From positions 108,254-172,253 of the IMG/VR virus record IMGVR_UViG_3300033994_001756: 64,000 bases of DNA; one strand, 5' to 3'. The notes under the pieces are model-generated. The model saw only the letters and a list, made by a program, of their open reading frames with translations. It had not been told where the DNA came from and did not search any database. The DNA is from a virus. Below are positions 14,165 through 22,071 of this stretch, one piece after another (the first letter of the stretch is position 1; each line of letters begins with the position of its first letter). The translations under genes were made by a program, and so were the position numbers.

Positions 14165-17143
14165 ATGGAAAACTTAACACCAGTTAGACCAGCTTCCATT
14201 ATAGGTAATAGTCGTCTAAGAGAAATCAAGACGATAAAGGGTATTGCACAAGATTTAGTAAAGCAGAAAAAACAGAATTTTGAATTGGAAAAAAAATTCT
14301 TCAAAATTCAAAAGGATACTATTGATAGAAATAAATTAAGAGACAAAGAAAGACTTCAGGAAGCAAAGAAACCAAAAAGAAAAGCTGGATTTGTTCGTGA
14401 AGAACTTAAAGATAAGTCTATAAAACTATTTGATTTGTTCAAGTTCTTTGTAGGATATAAAGTATTACAGTGGATGTCTCGCAAAGAGAATATTGAATCT
14501 ATTGGCGAAATCGCCAAAGCCATGAAAAATATTTTTAAGATTATAGATCATCTTGCTGGTATTGGAGTTGAAGGAGTTCTTGGTGGACTTCATAGTGTTC
14601 TATTTGGAAGCAACTTTTTAGAAAGATTTTTCGGAATATTTAAACTCATAGGTGGCTTTTTCATTATCAGGAGACTATTGTTTCCAGGTAAAATACTTAA
14701 AGACATTACTTGGATATTAAAGAATAGAAAGTCTATTGGTAAAGTATTCCAAGCATTAGGATCTGGAAAACTTAAAGAAGCTCTTGGAAGACTATTTAAA
14801 CTATTAACTCCAAATTTATATGTTGTATATACCAGAGGATTGACTGCAGGAGTTAAGCGAGTAATTCTTAAAGTATTTGGAAAGAATACTTTAAAACTCC
14901 TGACTAAGGTAGCTTCTAAAATTGGATTCAGAAGTGCAAAAGAGTTTGTAAAAAATACTGCAAAAAATATTGCCAAGCCTTTAACTAGAATACCTTTCAT
15001 TGGACCTATACTTGGCTTTGGATTAAATCTAATTTTTGGTGATCCACTAGACAAGGCTGCAGTCAAAGCAATTGGTGCTGGGATTGGAGCATGGCTAGGT
15101 GGTATTGTAATGGGCGCATTGGGAAGCATCGTTCCTGTTGCAGGAACTGCAGCTGGTGCTGGACTTGGTGCATTTGTTGGTGGATTTATTGGAGACTGGG
15201 TTGGTGATAAATTATACGGATTCTTTAAAGGATTCACCGCACCTAAAGAACCTGCACTTGCTGTTGGTGGTATTGTAACCAAGCCAACCAGGGCTTTGAT
15301 TGGTGAGGCTGGGCCAGAAGCAGTTATTCCGCTACCAAAAATTTATGATAGAACTATATTAAATGCTCCTATGGGTATAGTTGCATCTTCTATGATTGGG
15401 GGGATAGATGCAGTTATATCTTCATTGGGTCCTGTTGGCTTAACGATTAGACCATATGCATCTAGTTTACTAGCTCCATACAGAAGAGAGTTTGGATCTA
15501 CCAACTATGTGTTCACTTCTAATATTGGAGGTAAGACTACACCTTTAACTACTAAACTTCCAGAGCAAAATGACAACGAGGAAGTTGCTAAAATACTTGG
15601 TCTGAATAAAACCATTAATTTAATCAAGAAAAAGGAAACTGCAGAAGAGGCTAAAAAAGCCAGATACAATTCTGGGAATAGTGTTCGTGAAATTCTTGGA
15701 GATATTCTAAACAATATTATCAATCTAGACTTTACTAAAAAGTCTAAAAAGAAAACACGCCCAGGTGATACAACTAGAAATGGGGATATTGGTGAAGTTG
15801 GTGGGGAAGTAGATTTATCTGACGCTGACGATAGAACTTTATTAAAGCAACTAGCACTTGCAGAAGCTGCAGGTGAAGGTGTTGTTGGAATGGCATTGGT
15901 TGTCAATTCTGTGTTGAATAGAAAGCGAATTTTAGATGGTGGTGCTTCTCCTGGATTATTCCATGCAACTGATAAAACTATTCGTGGAATAATATACGCC
16001 AAAGACAGTGTTCAATATACTCCAGTTCAAAGTGGCACTATTAACAAGCAGTGGGGTGAAGGATCACTGAACCTTGCAGAGAAAGCTTTGCAAATGGGAA
16101 TGGATAAGTCTAAGTTGAGACAAGCATTGGAAGCTGAAGGAGTTAGTGAAAATAGTATAAAATTTCTAATCAATTCAACTGGATTTAGAAACTATGATGC
16201 AGGTGCAAGCAATGATAGATCTCAGAAGGTTAATGAGACTGTATATAAACGGCACACCTTTAATACTGCGGGTGTCCCTAAGATGCAACAAGGTGGTTTA
16301 GTTTCAAGAGGAGATATTACGAGTAAGTTTGGAAATAAAGAATCATTTAGAAAAAATTCTCATGAAGGAATTGATATTGCATTTCCATCTGGAACTCCTT
16401 TATCATTTACTTTAGGTGGAAAATTTCTTAAAGTTGCTAGAAGTTCCAGTAAAGAAAGAGAAGCAAATGGTGGCTATGGTCAATACATGGATCTTAAGTT
16501 ATCCGATGGAAAGATTGCCAGACTTGCACACCTAAGCTCTATCCCCAATTGGGTAAAGCAGGGTGGCGATTTCACACCAAATGCAATTGTTGCATTAAGT
16601 GGTGGCGCACCAGGAGCACCTGGCTCTGGTAGATCTGGTGGGCCACATTTACATTTAGAGCAACACACAACTCAAAAAGATTTAGCAGAGACTTTAAATG
16701 GTAAGGTTGATCCATTATCACAAGGTCTATTTGGATTATTGAGGAAAGGTGGTGCCCCTGGAAGTGCAACTAGTGGACCTGCTCAACCTTCACAATCTCC
16801 AGCTGCATCCCCGAATACAGTAAAAGAGTCGGAAGAATCTCAGCAAGAATCGCAACCGCCACCAATTAATTATGATGACATTGCTAAAAATCTAGGAGAA
16901 TTGTTCCAGATGTTAACTGGAACTCCAAAGACAAATGGTGCTCAGTTACAAAAAAATAGTATGGATTATGTCCAAGCATTCAAAGACTTCAAGCCAAATC
17001 CAGATACATATATTATGATGGGTGGAACTAATATAATTTCAAGTACTACATTGTTGACTCCAATTGAGCAACTAGATTATTCTTCTGGATCATTCTCAAG
17101 TATAGATAGCGCAACTGCGTTTAAACTCAACACAAGACTCTAA
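14165..17143 (+). CDS. Tape-measure/hub protein 2 with SleB-like and M23 domains
   Basis: A 992-residue paralogue of the preceding protein. It shares the charged N-terminal helix, the KFFVGYKVLQWMSRKENI motif at about 95, and the GGIVTKPTRALIGEAGPEA segment at about 370. Differences are a strong Gly/Ala transmembrane-like stretch near 280-340 (GLNLIFGDP..., IGAGIGAWLGGIVMGALGSI) and a cell-wall hydrolase of SleB type (LALAEAAGEGVVGMALVVNS, about 555-705). The C-terminal M23 domain has H733, D737 (SHEGID) and HLH 828-830 (GPHLHLE). It starts 1 base after gene 1's stop and stops overlapping gp27 (TAATG). Likely partner or product of duplication of the tape measure; which one sets the length is open. 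Confidence 0.83.
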   Translation: MENLTPVRPASIIGNSRLREIKTIKGIAQDLVKQKKQNFELEKKFFKIQKDTIDRNKLRDKERLQEAKKPKRKAGFVREELKDKSIKLFDLFKFFVGYKVLQWMSRKENIESIGEIAKAMKNIFKIIDHLAGIGVEGVLGGLHSVLFGSNFLERFFGIFKLIGGFFIIRRLLFPGKILKDITWILKNRKSIGKVFQALGSGKLKEALGRLFKLLTPNLYVVYTRGLTAGVKRVILKVFGKNTLKLLTKVASKIGFRSAKEFVKNTAKNIAKPLTRIPFIGPILGFGLNLIFGDPLDKAAVKAIGAGIGAWLGGIVMGALGSIVPVAGTAAGAGLGAFVGGFIGDWVGDKLYGFFKGFTAPKEPALAVGGIVTKPTRALIGEAGPEAVIPLPKIYDRTILNAPMGIVASSMIGGIDAVISSLGPVGLTIRPYASSLLAPYRREFGSTNYVFTSNIGGKTTPLTTKLPEQNDNEEVAKILGLNKTINLIKKKETAEEAKKARYNSGNSVREILGDILNNIINLDFTKKSKKKTRPGDTTRNGDIGEVGGEVDLSDADDRTLLKQLALAEAAGEGVVGMALVVNSVLNRKRILDGGASPGLFHATDKTIRGIIYAKDSVQYTPVQSGTINKQWGEGSLNLAEKALQMGMDKSKLRQALEAEGVSENSIKFLINSTGFRNYDAGASNDRSQKVNETVYKRHTFNTAGVPKMQQGGLVSRGDITSKFGNKESFRKNSHEGIDIAFPSGTPLSFTLGGKFLKVARSSSKEREANGGYGQYMDLKLSDGKIARLAHLSSIPNWVKQGGDFTPNAIVALSGGAPGAPGSGRSGGPHLHLEQHTTQKDLAETLNGKVDPLSQGLFGLLRKGGAPGSATSGPAQPSQSPAASPNTVKESEESQQESQPPPINYDDIAKNLGELFQMLTGTPKTNGAQLQKNSMDYVQAFKDFKPNPDTYIMMGGTNIISSTTLLTPIEQLDYSSGSFSSIDSATAFKLNTRL

Positions 17144-18465
17144 TGAATCAACAATTTGCTGGAGATTTTTCTCTAAAAACAATAAAGTTATATCCACTTA
17201 CTGCAGTTAATGGAGATAAACGTCCGTTTATTGACATCAAAGAACTTGTTAAAGAAGTTACTTTTTACCAGAGTATTATATCCACTAGTTTATATTGTGA
17301 ACTTGTAGTTAATGATATTGGAGAAAACTTAATCGAAACTCTTCCCCTGATTGGACGAGAAAGAATTGAATTAAATATCTCAACTCCATATGCAAATTAT
17401 GATTTGAATTTTTACATTCATAAGATTGATGGTCGAGTAATGCAAGAGAAGAACCAAGTATATGTGGTTCATGCAATAAGTAAAGAAGCTTTAGACAACG
17501 AGTACACTAGAATTCGTGAACGAGTAAATGGAAAAAAAGCAGAAGTATTTCTAGAAGAAAAATTAAAAACCATAAGCCAAAAAGAGTTTAAAAAGAATGT
17601 AGATGATACATTATATCCTTTTGACATGTATGTTCCCAACTGGAGATTGTTTGATACTGCAATCTGGATGTCTCGCAGAAGTGTTCCAGTAAAAAATAAA
17701 TCTTCCGTGGGATATGTATTTTATGAAACCTTTGAGGGATATAATTTTAAATCTCTAGACGTATTATTTGATGCGGGTACATATCCAAATAACAAAACAA
17801 AATATGCGTTTGTTCAGGGAAATACATCTGCATCCAAGACTGAGTTGAATAACTATAGAATTATGAATTATTCATCTACAAAGGCATTTGATATTTTAGA
17901 TGACCTTCGTAATGGTGCATTTGCACATAATGCACTGTACGTAGATATCAACAATCGTAACTTTCAAAATTGGAGTACTAATGCCTCAACATACTGGAAA
18001 GATATGAGTCATCTTAATAAAATGACTCCATATCAAGATGAAGATTTGTTGAAGCGACCATCTAGATTAATCTATAGACCTACCACAAATTCTACATTTG
18101 GTTGGAAAGATTTATCCAATGAAGAAATTGAAAATTTAAACAACATAGATGAAGTAAATAAAAATTATGAGAAGTCAATTTACAGATATTACTTCTTGGA
18201 ATATAATAAATTAGAAATCGCTGTTCCTGGAGACTTAAAACTTCAACCAGGGTACGTAATCAATGTTTCTATTCCTTCTCCGAAGAGAACTAGCGATAAT
18301 AAAATAAAAGAAGATACTAGATTAAGTGGCAGATATATTGTTCATTCTGTTAAGCATACCATCCTAAATAGAACTGAACTTAGAACTATTGCTACATTAA
18401 CAAGAGATTCATTTGGTGGTAATGAAATCAAAAAAACTAATGTACCCAGCGGAGCAACATTCTAA
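17143..18465 (+). CDS. 27: gp27-like baseplate hub subunit
   Basis: A 440-residue hub protein (T4 gp27 is 391). It forms the trimeric hub ring that holds the gp5 spike and the tube. Recognisable are the N-terminal strand pair (TFYQSIISTSLYCELVVNDI), the ERIELNISTP motif, and the C-terminal YINVSIPSPKRTSDN, SGRYIVHSVKHTI then TRDSFGG block that closes the second tube-like domain. It is flanked by the tape-measure-like genes and by gp5, as expected for hub assembly, and starts in a TAATG overlap. Confidence 0.88.
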   Translation: MNQQFAGDFSLKTIKLYPLTAVNGDKRPFIDIKELVKEVTFYQSIISTSLYCELVVNDIGENLIETLPLIGRERIELNISTPYANYDLNFYIHKIDGRVMQEKNQVYVVHAISKEALDNEYTRIRERVNGKKAEVFLEEKLKTISQKEFKKNVDDTLYPFDMYVPNWRLFDTAIWMSRRSVPVKNKSSVGYVFYETFEGYNFKSLDVLFDAGTYPNNKTKYAFVQGNTSASKTELNNYRIMNYSSTKAFDILDDLRNGAFAHNALYVDINNRNFQNWSTNASTYWKDMSHLNKMTPYQDEDLLKRPSRLIYRPTTNSTFGWKDLSNEEIENLNNIDEVNKNYEKSIYRYYFLEYNKLEIAVPGDLKLQPGYVINVSIPSPKRTSDNKIKEDTRLSGRYIVHSVKHTILNRTELRTIATLTRDSFGGNEIKKTNVPSGATF

Positions 18466-18681
18466 ATGGAACAAGATATAAATCAACACATCGATCGAAA
18501 TAAAGATCAACTAGAAGATTCAAATACTAGTTCTCAAAGACGTAGATTTTTAGAAAGCGAACTAGAGTCTCTAATTAAATATAAAGAAAATCACCCAACC
18601 AAAACAAAAGATCCTAGCCCACTAGATCTATTCTGCAACGAAAACCCAGAAGCTCCTGAATGTCGTATATACGAAGTGTAA
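18466..18681 (+). CDS. Small protein with CP12-type C-terminal motif
   Basis: A 71-residue acidic protein. The N-terminal 45 residues form a charged coiled coil (RRRFLESELESLIKYKENHP). The last 22 residues, DPSPLDLFCNENPEAPECRI followed by YEV, closely match the C-terminal half of CP12: Cys-x3-NP-x3-ECR-(I/V)-Y with a 7-residue loop between Cys. In cyanobacteria and plants this half of CP12 forms a redox disulfide and binds GAPDH to switch off the Calvin cycle. The N-terminal CP12 half (second Cys pair and AWDxVEEL) is absent. It starts directly at the gp27 stop and ends 3 bases before gp5, so it is expressed with the hub. It may be a T4 gp28-position hub factor with a CP12-like fold, or a true CP12 mimic. 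Confidence 0.8.
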   Translation: MEQDINQHIDRNKDQLEDSNTSSQRRRFLESELESLIKYKENHPTKTKDPSPLDLFCNENPEAPECRIYEV

Positions 18682-18684
18682 TAC

Positions 18685-21135
18685 ATGTCAATTAATCCTA
18701 CATTACAAAATTCTGCATTCCTTGGTAATAATGATTTCACTTGGTGGTTAGGCACTGTAGAAAATCCAGATGATCGAGATGCGAAACTAGGTAGAGTTCG
18801 TGTAAAAATTCTTGGCTTTCATGATCCATTTGAGAAGCCAGAGAATTTACCTTGGGCACTCGTTCTTCAACCAACTACTAATGCTGCAGTAAGTGGTATT
18901 GGAAATGCAGCTAATGCAGGATTAAAAGCAGGTAGTTTTGTGATGGGATTTTTCCTAGACTATCCTGACTGCCAACAGCCCGTAGTAATGGGCTCATTCT
19001 ATAGTCAAATCAGACCAATTTTTGGAGACCCAAATACTCCTGCTACTGCTAATACTCCTGGAATTGCAAATACAGTAACTTCAAAAGAATCCAAAACAGG
19101 TCAGCCACAAGATGCCGAGAGAACTAATGATGCAGGTGGACTAGCATCTGATTCCGTTGCAGCTGCTTCTCTTCCTGCATCTCCATCTAATCCATCTGGA
19201 AATGTTGGAGCCACATCTATTGCAGATGGAAAAGATGGCCCTGCAAATACACTTGTAGAAGATATTAAAAGATGTATTGAAGGACTTGGTAATATATTTA
19301 AAACTGGAGTTATATATAATCCAAATGCAACTAATCCAAAATTAACTAGAGATTTATCTATCGAAGAAAATTATATTACAATTAGTAGTGTAGATGCGTT
19401 TCCTCCAATTGGAGTAATTCAAATAGGAAATGAAAAGATTGGATATAATGGAAAGAATGAAAAGTCTTTAGTCAATGTAAAAAGAGGACTACAAGGAACA
19501 ACACCAATTGCACATTCTTCAGGTGCATCTATTAGATATATTAAGAAGACTGATACTCCAATTGAAATCTATGGTAAGTTTACAAATAAAGTTGTAGATT
19601 TAAAAAGTGCCGTAGATAGATGTATTCAAGTAATTAGAAATTTAGTTTGGTATATTGTCAACAAAGTTAAGTCTTGGTTGATGGCGGAAGTTACCAGAAT
19701 TTTAAATGATATTGGGCTAGGAGCAAGTAGCCCCATTCCATATTTTGTAAAAACTCTTACTGAAGTTGTTGTTCAAGTTCTGAAAACTATTTCATGTACA
19801 ATTGATGAAGCATTAGTTGATGCATTGATGAGTGGAATTGAAGGGTTTATTAAAGATTTTGTTGAGAATATGGCTAATGATTTGTTGGAAATGGCAGATA
19901 ATTATATTCAATTTGCAGAGAATTGTATTAATGATATATTTGGATCTATCTTTGAACTCATAGCAGTCGGAACTGAAATTGCAAGTGCTATTCAAGGAAT
20001 TATATCTTTGATTCAAAGTGTTGGGAAAATAGGTGAGATGGGTGCATTGTTTGATGACAAGGGATTCGTAAATGCAAATATGTTAAGTAACATAGGAAAT
20101 ATAGTTGGATTTATTTTAAATTTACTTGGCATTGGATGTAACAGAACTACTGATTCCCCACTGCAAATTGATTGGAATGAATGTGCATTAACTGGAAACA
20201 ACTGCAATCCATTTAATTTTAGAGTTACTAATAATATTGCAGGTAAATGGAATCCAGAATATTCAAAAGTTTCTGTTCAAGCTTCTGAGGCAGGTCATAT
20301 GATTATGATGGATGACACTCCATATCATAATAGACTTGTCATTGAAGCTGCTGGTAGCAGAACTGGTTTTCAAGTAGATGATGATGGGAATATTCGTGTC
20401 ACCAATAGTAATAACAAAGTTGAAATTACTTTTGGCAAACAAGAAGTTACTATTATGGGAGATGTACACATCAAGACTAAAGGTAATTATCACTTAAAGG
20501 TTGGTGGGAACTATCATCTAGAAGTAGATGGTCAGTATAATGTATTTGCAAACCGAGAAAGTAAAGTAACTTATAATGGAGAACATGAAACAATTTATAG
20601 TAATGATGCTAAGTTAAGTGCTGCGAATGGATTGGCTATTGCAGGGTCTAAAATAGGTCTTAGTGCAGGTGGACAGTTAGATATATATGCGCCAACATTT
20701 AGTACTATTTGCACAGAACAAAATCATCTATTATCTGGATCTTGGAATCTGTTTGCAATGTATGAGAATAAGTATATTGGATTAAATAAATTTTGTTTGG
20801 TTGGAGGAAATAAAATCAATCTTCGTGCAGGAACTAATACCGATATTGGAACTGGGTTATCTAATAAATTCCAGGCAACTGCAGAAAATGTATGGAAGGG
20901 CGGATTATACAATACTACTATTATGGGAGTCAATAGTCTTACTAGGTTGGGTATTAATAATGATACTACAGTTGGAGCAACATCTAAGAATAGATTGGCG
21001 GTTCAGCTGGAGGCTGTTGGTGGGCCTAATTTCTGTACAGTTGCAGCTCCAGAATCAAGAATAACAGAGGGACCAATACTAGATTTAAGTAGTTCCTTAT
21101 GCATGAGAGAAGCTCCAGTCATCTTCGATACATAA
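18685..21135 (+). CDS. 5: gp5-like baseplate central spike (hub) protein
   Basis: An 816-residue spike protein. The N-terminal OB-fold is visible (WWLGTVENPDDRDAKLGRVR, then VKILGFHDPF, and VMGFFLDYPDCQQPVVMGSF). Residues about 160-500 are not the T4 lysozyme domain. They have an Ala/Ser-rich linker, a small beta insert (SIEENYITISSV) and a hydrophobic helical stretch (IRNLVWYIVNKVKSWLMAEV and onward). From about 540 repeats of VxIxxxxNYHLxVGGNYHL-type form the trimeric beta-helix needle (HIKTKGNYHLKVGGNYHLEV). It pierces the outer membrane at contraction; peptidoglycan cutting may come from the M23 domains upstream. It ends the tail operon. Confidence 0.88.
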   Translation: MSINPTLQNSAFLGNNDFTWWLGTVENPDDRDAKLGRVRVKILGFHDPFEKPENLPWALVLQPTTNAAVSGIGNAANAGLKAGSFVMGFFLDYPDCQQPVVMGSFYSQIRPIFGDPNTPATANTPGIANTVTSKESKTGQPQDAERTNDAGGLASDSVAAASLPASPSNPSGNVGATSIADGKDGPANTLVEDIKRCIEGLGNIFKTGVIYNPNATNPKLTRDLSIEENYITISSVDAFPPIGVIQIGNEKIGYNGKNEKSLVNVKRGLQGTTPIAHSSGASIRYIKKTDTPIEIYGKFTNKVVDLKSAVDRCIQVIRNLVWYIVNKVKSWLMAEVTRILNDIGLGASSPIPYFVKTLTEVVVQVLKTISCTIDEALVDALMSGIEGFIKDFVENMANDLLEMADNYIQFAENCINDIFGSIFELIAVGTEIASAIQGIISLIQSVGKIGEMGALFDDKGFVNANMLSNIGNIVGFILNLLGIGCNRTTDSPLQIDWNECALTGNNCNPFNFRVTNNIAGKWNPEYSKVSVQASEAGHMIMMDDTPYHNRLVIEAAGSRTGFQVDDDGNIRVTNSNNKVEITFGKQEVTIMGDVHIKTKGNYHLKVGGNYHLEVDGQYNVFANRESKVTYNGEHETIYSNDAKLSAANGLAIAGSKIGLSAGGQLDIYAPTFSTICTEQNHLLSGSWNLFAMYENKYIGLNKFCLVGGNKINLRAGTNTDIGTGLSNKFQATAENVWKGGLYNTTIMGVNSLTRLGINNDTTVGATSKNRLAVQLEAVGGPNFCTVAAPESRITEGPILDLSSSLCMREAPVIFDT

Positions 21136-21147
21136 TAGGGAGGGGGG

Positions 21148-21176
21148 TTGACAAGCCCCTGGTAGCGTGCTATACT
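21148..21176 (+). promoter_or_regulatory. Sigma70-type promoter
   Basis: TTGACA (21148-21153), 17 bases, TATACT (21171-21176). This is a near-consensus host-type promoter in the gap after gp5 and 16 bases before the 63-residue gene, so it likely fires early, unlike the late genes around it. Confidence 0.85.
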
Positions 21177-21192
21177 ATGTGGGTACTGAGAG

Positions 21193-21384
21193 ATGCCTAT
21201 GAACATTCGGGATAATTCAACTCTGAATCGGGTCGAGGTTGATATGCTGTCTAGGACTATCCATTTACATGGAGACGACGGAGAGTATATGAAAGTAGAT
21301 GATTCCGATTCGGATCAATTCACAAACATGTGTACATTCATCAATGAAACTCTACCAGTGGATATGATCACATATACGTACTAA
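21193..21384 (+). CDS. Small protein, function unknown
   Basis: A 63-residue acidic protein with a beta-hairpin-like pattern (RVEVDMLSRTIHLHGDDGEY then MKVDDSDSDQF). It begins with ATG 21193, just after a sigma70-type promoter, and is followed by an AT-rich hairpin. It is the only gene of this size in the virion region under an early promoter. No family recognised. Confidence 0.65.
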   Translation: MPMNIRDNSTLNRVEVDMLSRTIHLHGDDGEYMKVDDSDSDQFTNMCTFINETLPVDMITYTY

Positions 21385-21414
21385 AATCAACTTTTAGTTA
21401 CTAAATACCCGAAA

Positions 21415-21434
21415 AAAAATCTCCCAAGATTTTT
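21415..21434 (+). terminator. AT-rich hairpin, probable terminator
   Basis: AAAAATCT (21415-21422), loop CCCA, AGATTTTT (21427-21434). Eight base pairs ending in a T run, between the 63-residue gene and the tRNA. The stem is weak but its position fits termination or tRNA processing. Confidence 0.5.
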
Positions 21435-21451
21435 GACTTGTAGGGTTTTTT

Positions 21452-21524
21452 GCTGGTTTAGCTATCTGGTGAAAGCACCCGACTCATAATCGGATATAGG
21501 TGGGTTCGATCCCCTCAATCAGCA
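21452..21524 (+). tRNA. tRNA with CAU anticodon (Met or lysidine-type Ile)
   Basis: A cloverleaf can be drawn: acceptor GCTGGTT (21452-21458) with AATCAGC (21517-21523) and discriminator A, anticodon loop CTCATAA in a CCGA/TCGG stem, and a T arm with loop TTCGATC. One T-stem mismatch and one at the anticodon stem end are present, but the acceptor stem is fully paired. Anticodon CAU can mean elongator Met or Ile(AUA) after lysidine change; AUA-rich phage genes would favour the latter. No CCA is encoded. Confidence 0.85.
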
Positions 21525-21525
21525 C

Positions 21526-21554
21526 TTGACAATCTCCTAGCCATATGCTATGAT
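21526..21554 (+). promoter_or_regulatory. Sigma70-type promoter for tRNA-Leu
   Basis: TTGACA (21526-21531), 17 bases, TATGAT (21549-21554). It begins two bases after the upstream tRNA and its start point would be about 7-9 bases before tRNA-Leu. Confidence 0.82.
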
Positions 21555-21569
21555 TGTCTCATACATCAC

Positions 21570-21653
21570 GGGGCGGTGGTGGAAGTGGTAGACACACCAG
21601 ACTTAAAATCTGTTGGCAGTAATGCCGTGGGGGTTCAAGTCCCCCTCGCCCTA
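21570..21653 (+). tRNA. tRNA-Leu (UAA)
   Basis: A class II tRNA of about 84 bases: acceptor GGGGCGG (21570-21576) with TCGCCCT (21646-21652, wobble ends) and discriminator A. The anticodon loop is CTTAAAA (anticodon TAA) within a CAGA/TCTG stem. There is a variable arm around TTGGCAGTAATGCCG, and a strong T arm GGGGG-TTCAAGT-CCCCC. tRNA-Leu(UAA) is among the tRNAs often carried by cyanophages and suits the UUA-rich phage genes. Confidence 0.92.
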
Positions 21654-21657
21654 TACT

Positions 21658-21665
21658 AATAAATA
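21658..21665 (+). promoter_or_regulatory. Late-promoter-like box before speD
   Basis: AATAAATA, 7 of 8 matching TATAAATA, 26 bases before the speD start. It could give speD late expression besides read-through from the tRNA-Leu promoter. Confidence 0.4.
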
Positions 21666-21690
21666 AGTTATCGTTAATACAAGTACAGAC

Positions 21691-22026
21691 TTGAAAAATT
21701 TAGGAAAGCATTGTGTCGCAGAACTCTATGGATGCGATCACACCATTCTCGATAATGAGAAAATTTTAAAAGAACTCATACGAGAGTCTATTGATATTGC
21801 TGGCGCAACGTTATTGAATATTTGCTCTCATAAATTTGACCCACAAGGAGTTACTATAGTAGCTTTATTATCAGAAAGCCATATTTCAATTCATACTTGG
21901 CCAGAATCTGGTAGCTCCGCATTAGATGTATTTACATGCGGAGATTCTAAACCAGATTTAGCACTTTTGCACATCATAAATTTTCTAAAGCCTACAGAAT
22001 ATAACATGAACTGTTTTGACAGGTAA
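21691..22026 (+). CDS. speD: S-adenosylmethionine decarboxylase proenzyme
   Basis: Prokaryotic class 1B AdoMet decarboxylase, 111 residues, which makes decarboxylated AdoMet for spermidine synthesis. The self-cleavage site is intact (LLSESHISIHTWPE): pyruvoyl-forming Ser63, His68 and Cys83 (VFTCGD) fall at the same numbers as in the well-studied Thermotoga enzyme. The first codon is TTG at 21691; no ATG lies nearby and the N-terminus (KNLGKHCVAELYGC) begins where the family begins. speD is a known cyanophage auxiliary gene. Polyamines may help condense DNA or support host metabolism. It stands between tRNA-Leu and the giant structural gene. Confidence 0.93.
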   Translation: MKNLGKHCVAELYGCDHTILDNEKILKELIRESIDIAGATLLNICSHKFDPQGVTIVALLSESHISIHTWPESGSSALDVFTCGDSKPDLALLHIINFLKPTEYNMNCFDR

Positions 22027-22031
22027 ACGTG

Positions 22032-22039
22032 TATAAATA
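22032..22039 (+). promoter_or_regulatory. T4-type late promoter
   Basis: An exact TATAAATA box, 32 bases before the ATG of the giant structural gene. This is the gp55/gp33-dependent late -10 element of T4-like phages. Confidence 0.75.
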
Positions 22040-22071
22040 AATCTAGTTTTAAAGCCCCTCTAGGTAATCAT

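Noticed and set aside
14590-15282. A 230-codon open frame on the minus strand
   Set aside because: It lies wholly inside the tape-measure-like gene 2, is Pro/Ala/Ser-rich as expected from the antisense of Gly/Ala codons, and has no ribosome site or neighbours on that strand.
18685-21135. T4-type lysozyme domain in gp5
   Set aside because: The stretch between the OB fold and the beta-helix shows no E-x8-D-x5-T lysozyme pattern; it is a linker and hydrophobic helices.
21452-21524. Possible attachment site at the tRNA
   Set aside because: No integrase or duplicated tRNA end was seen, and the phage type is lytic.
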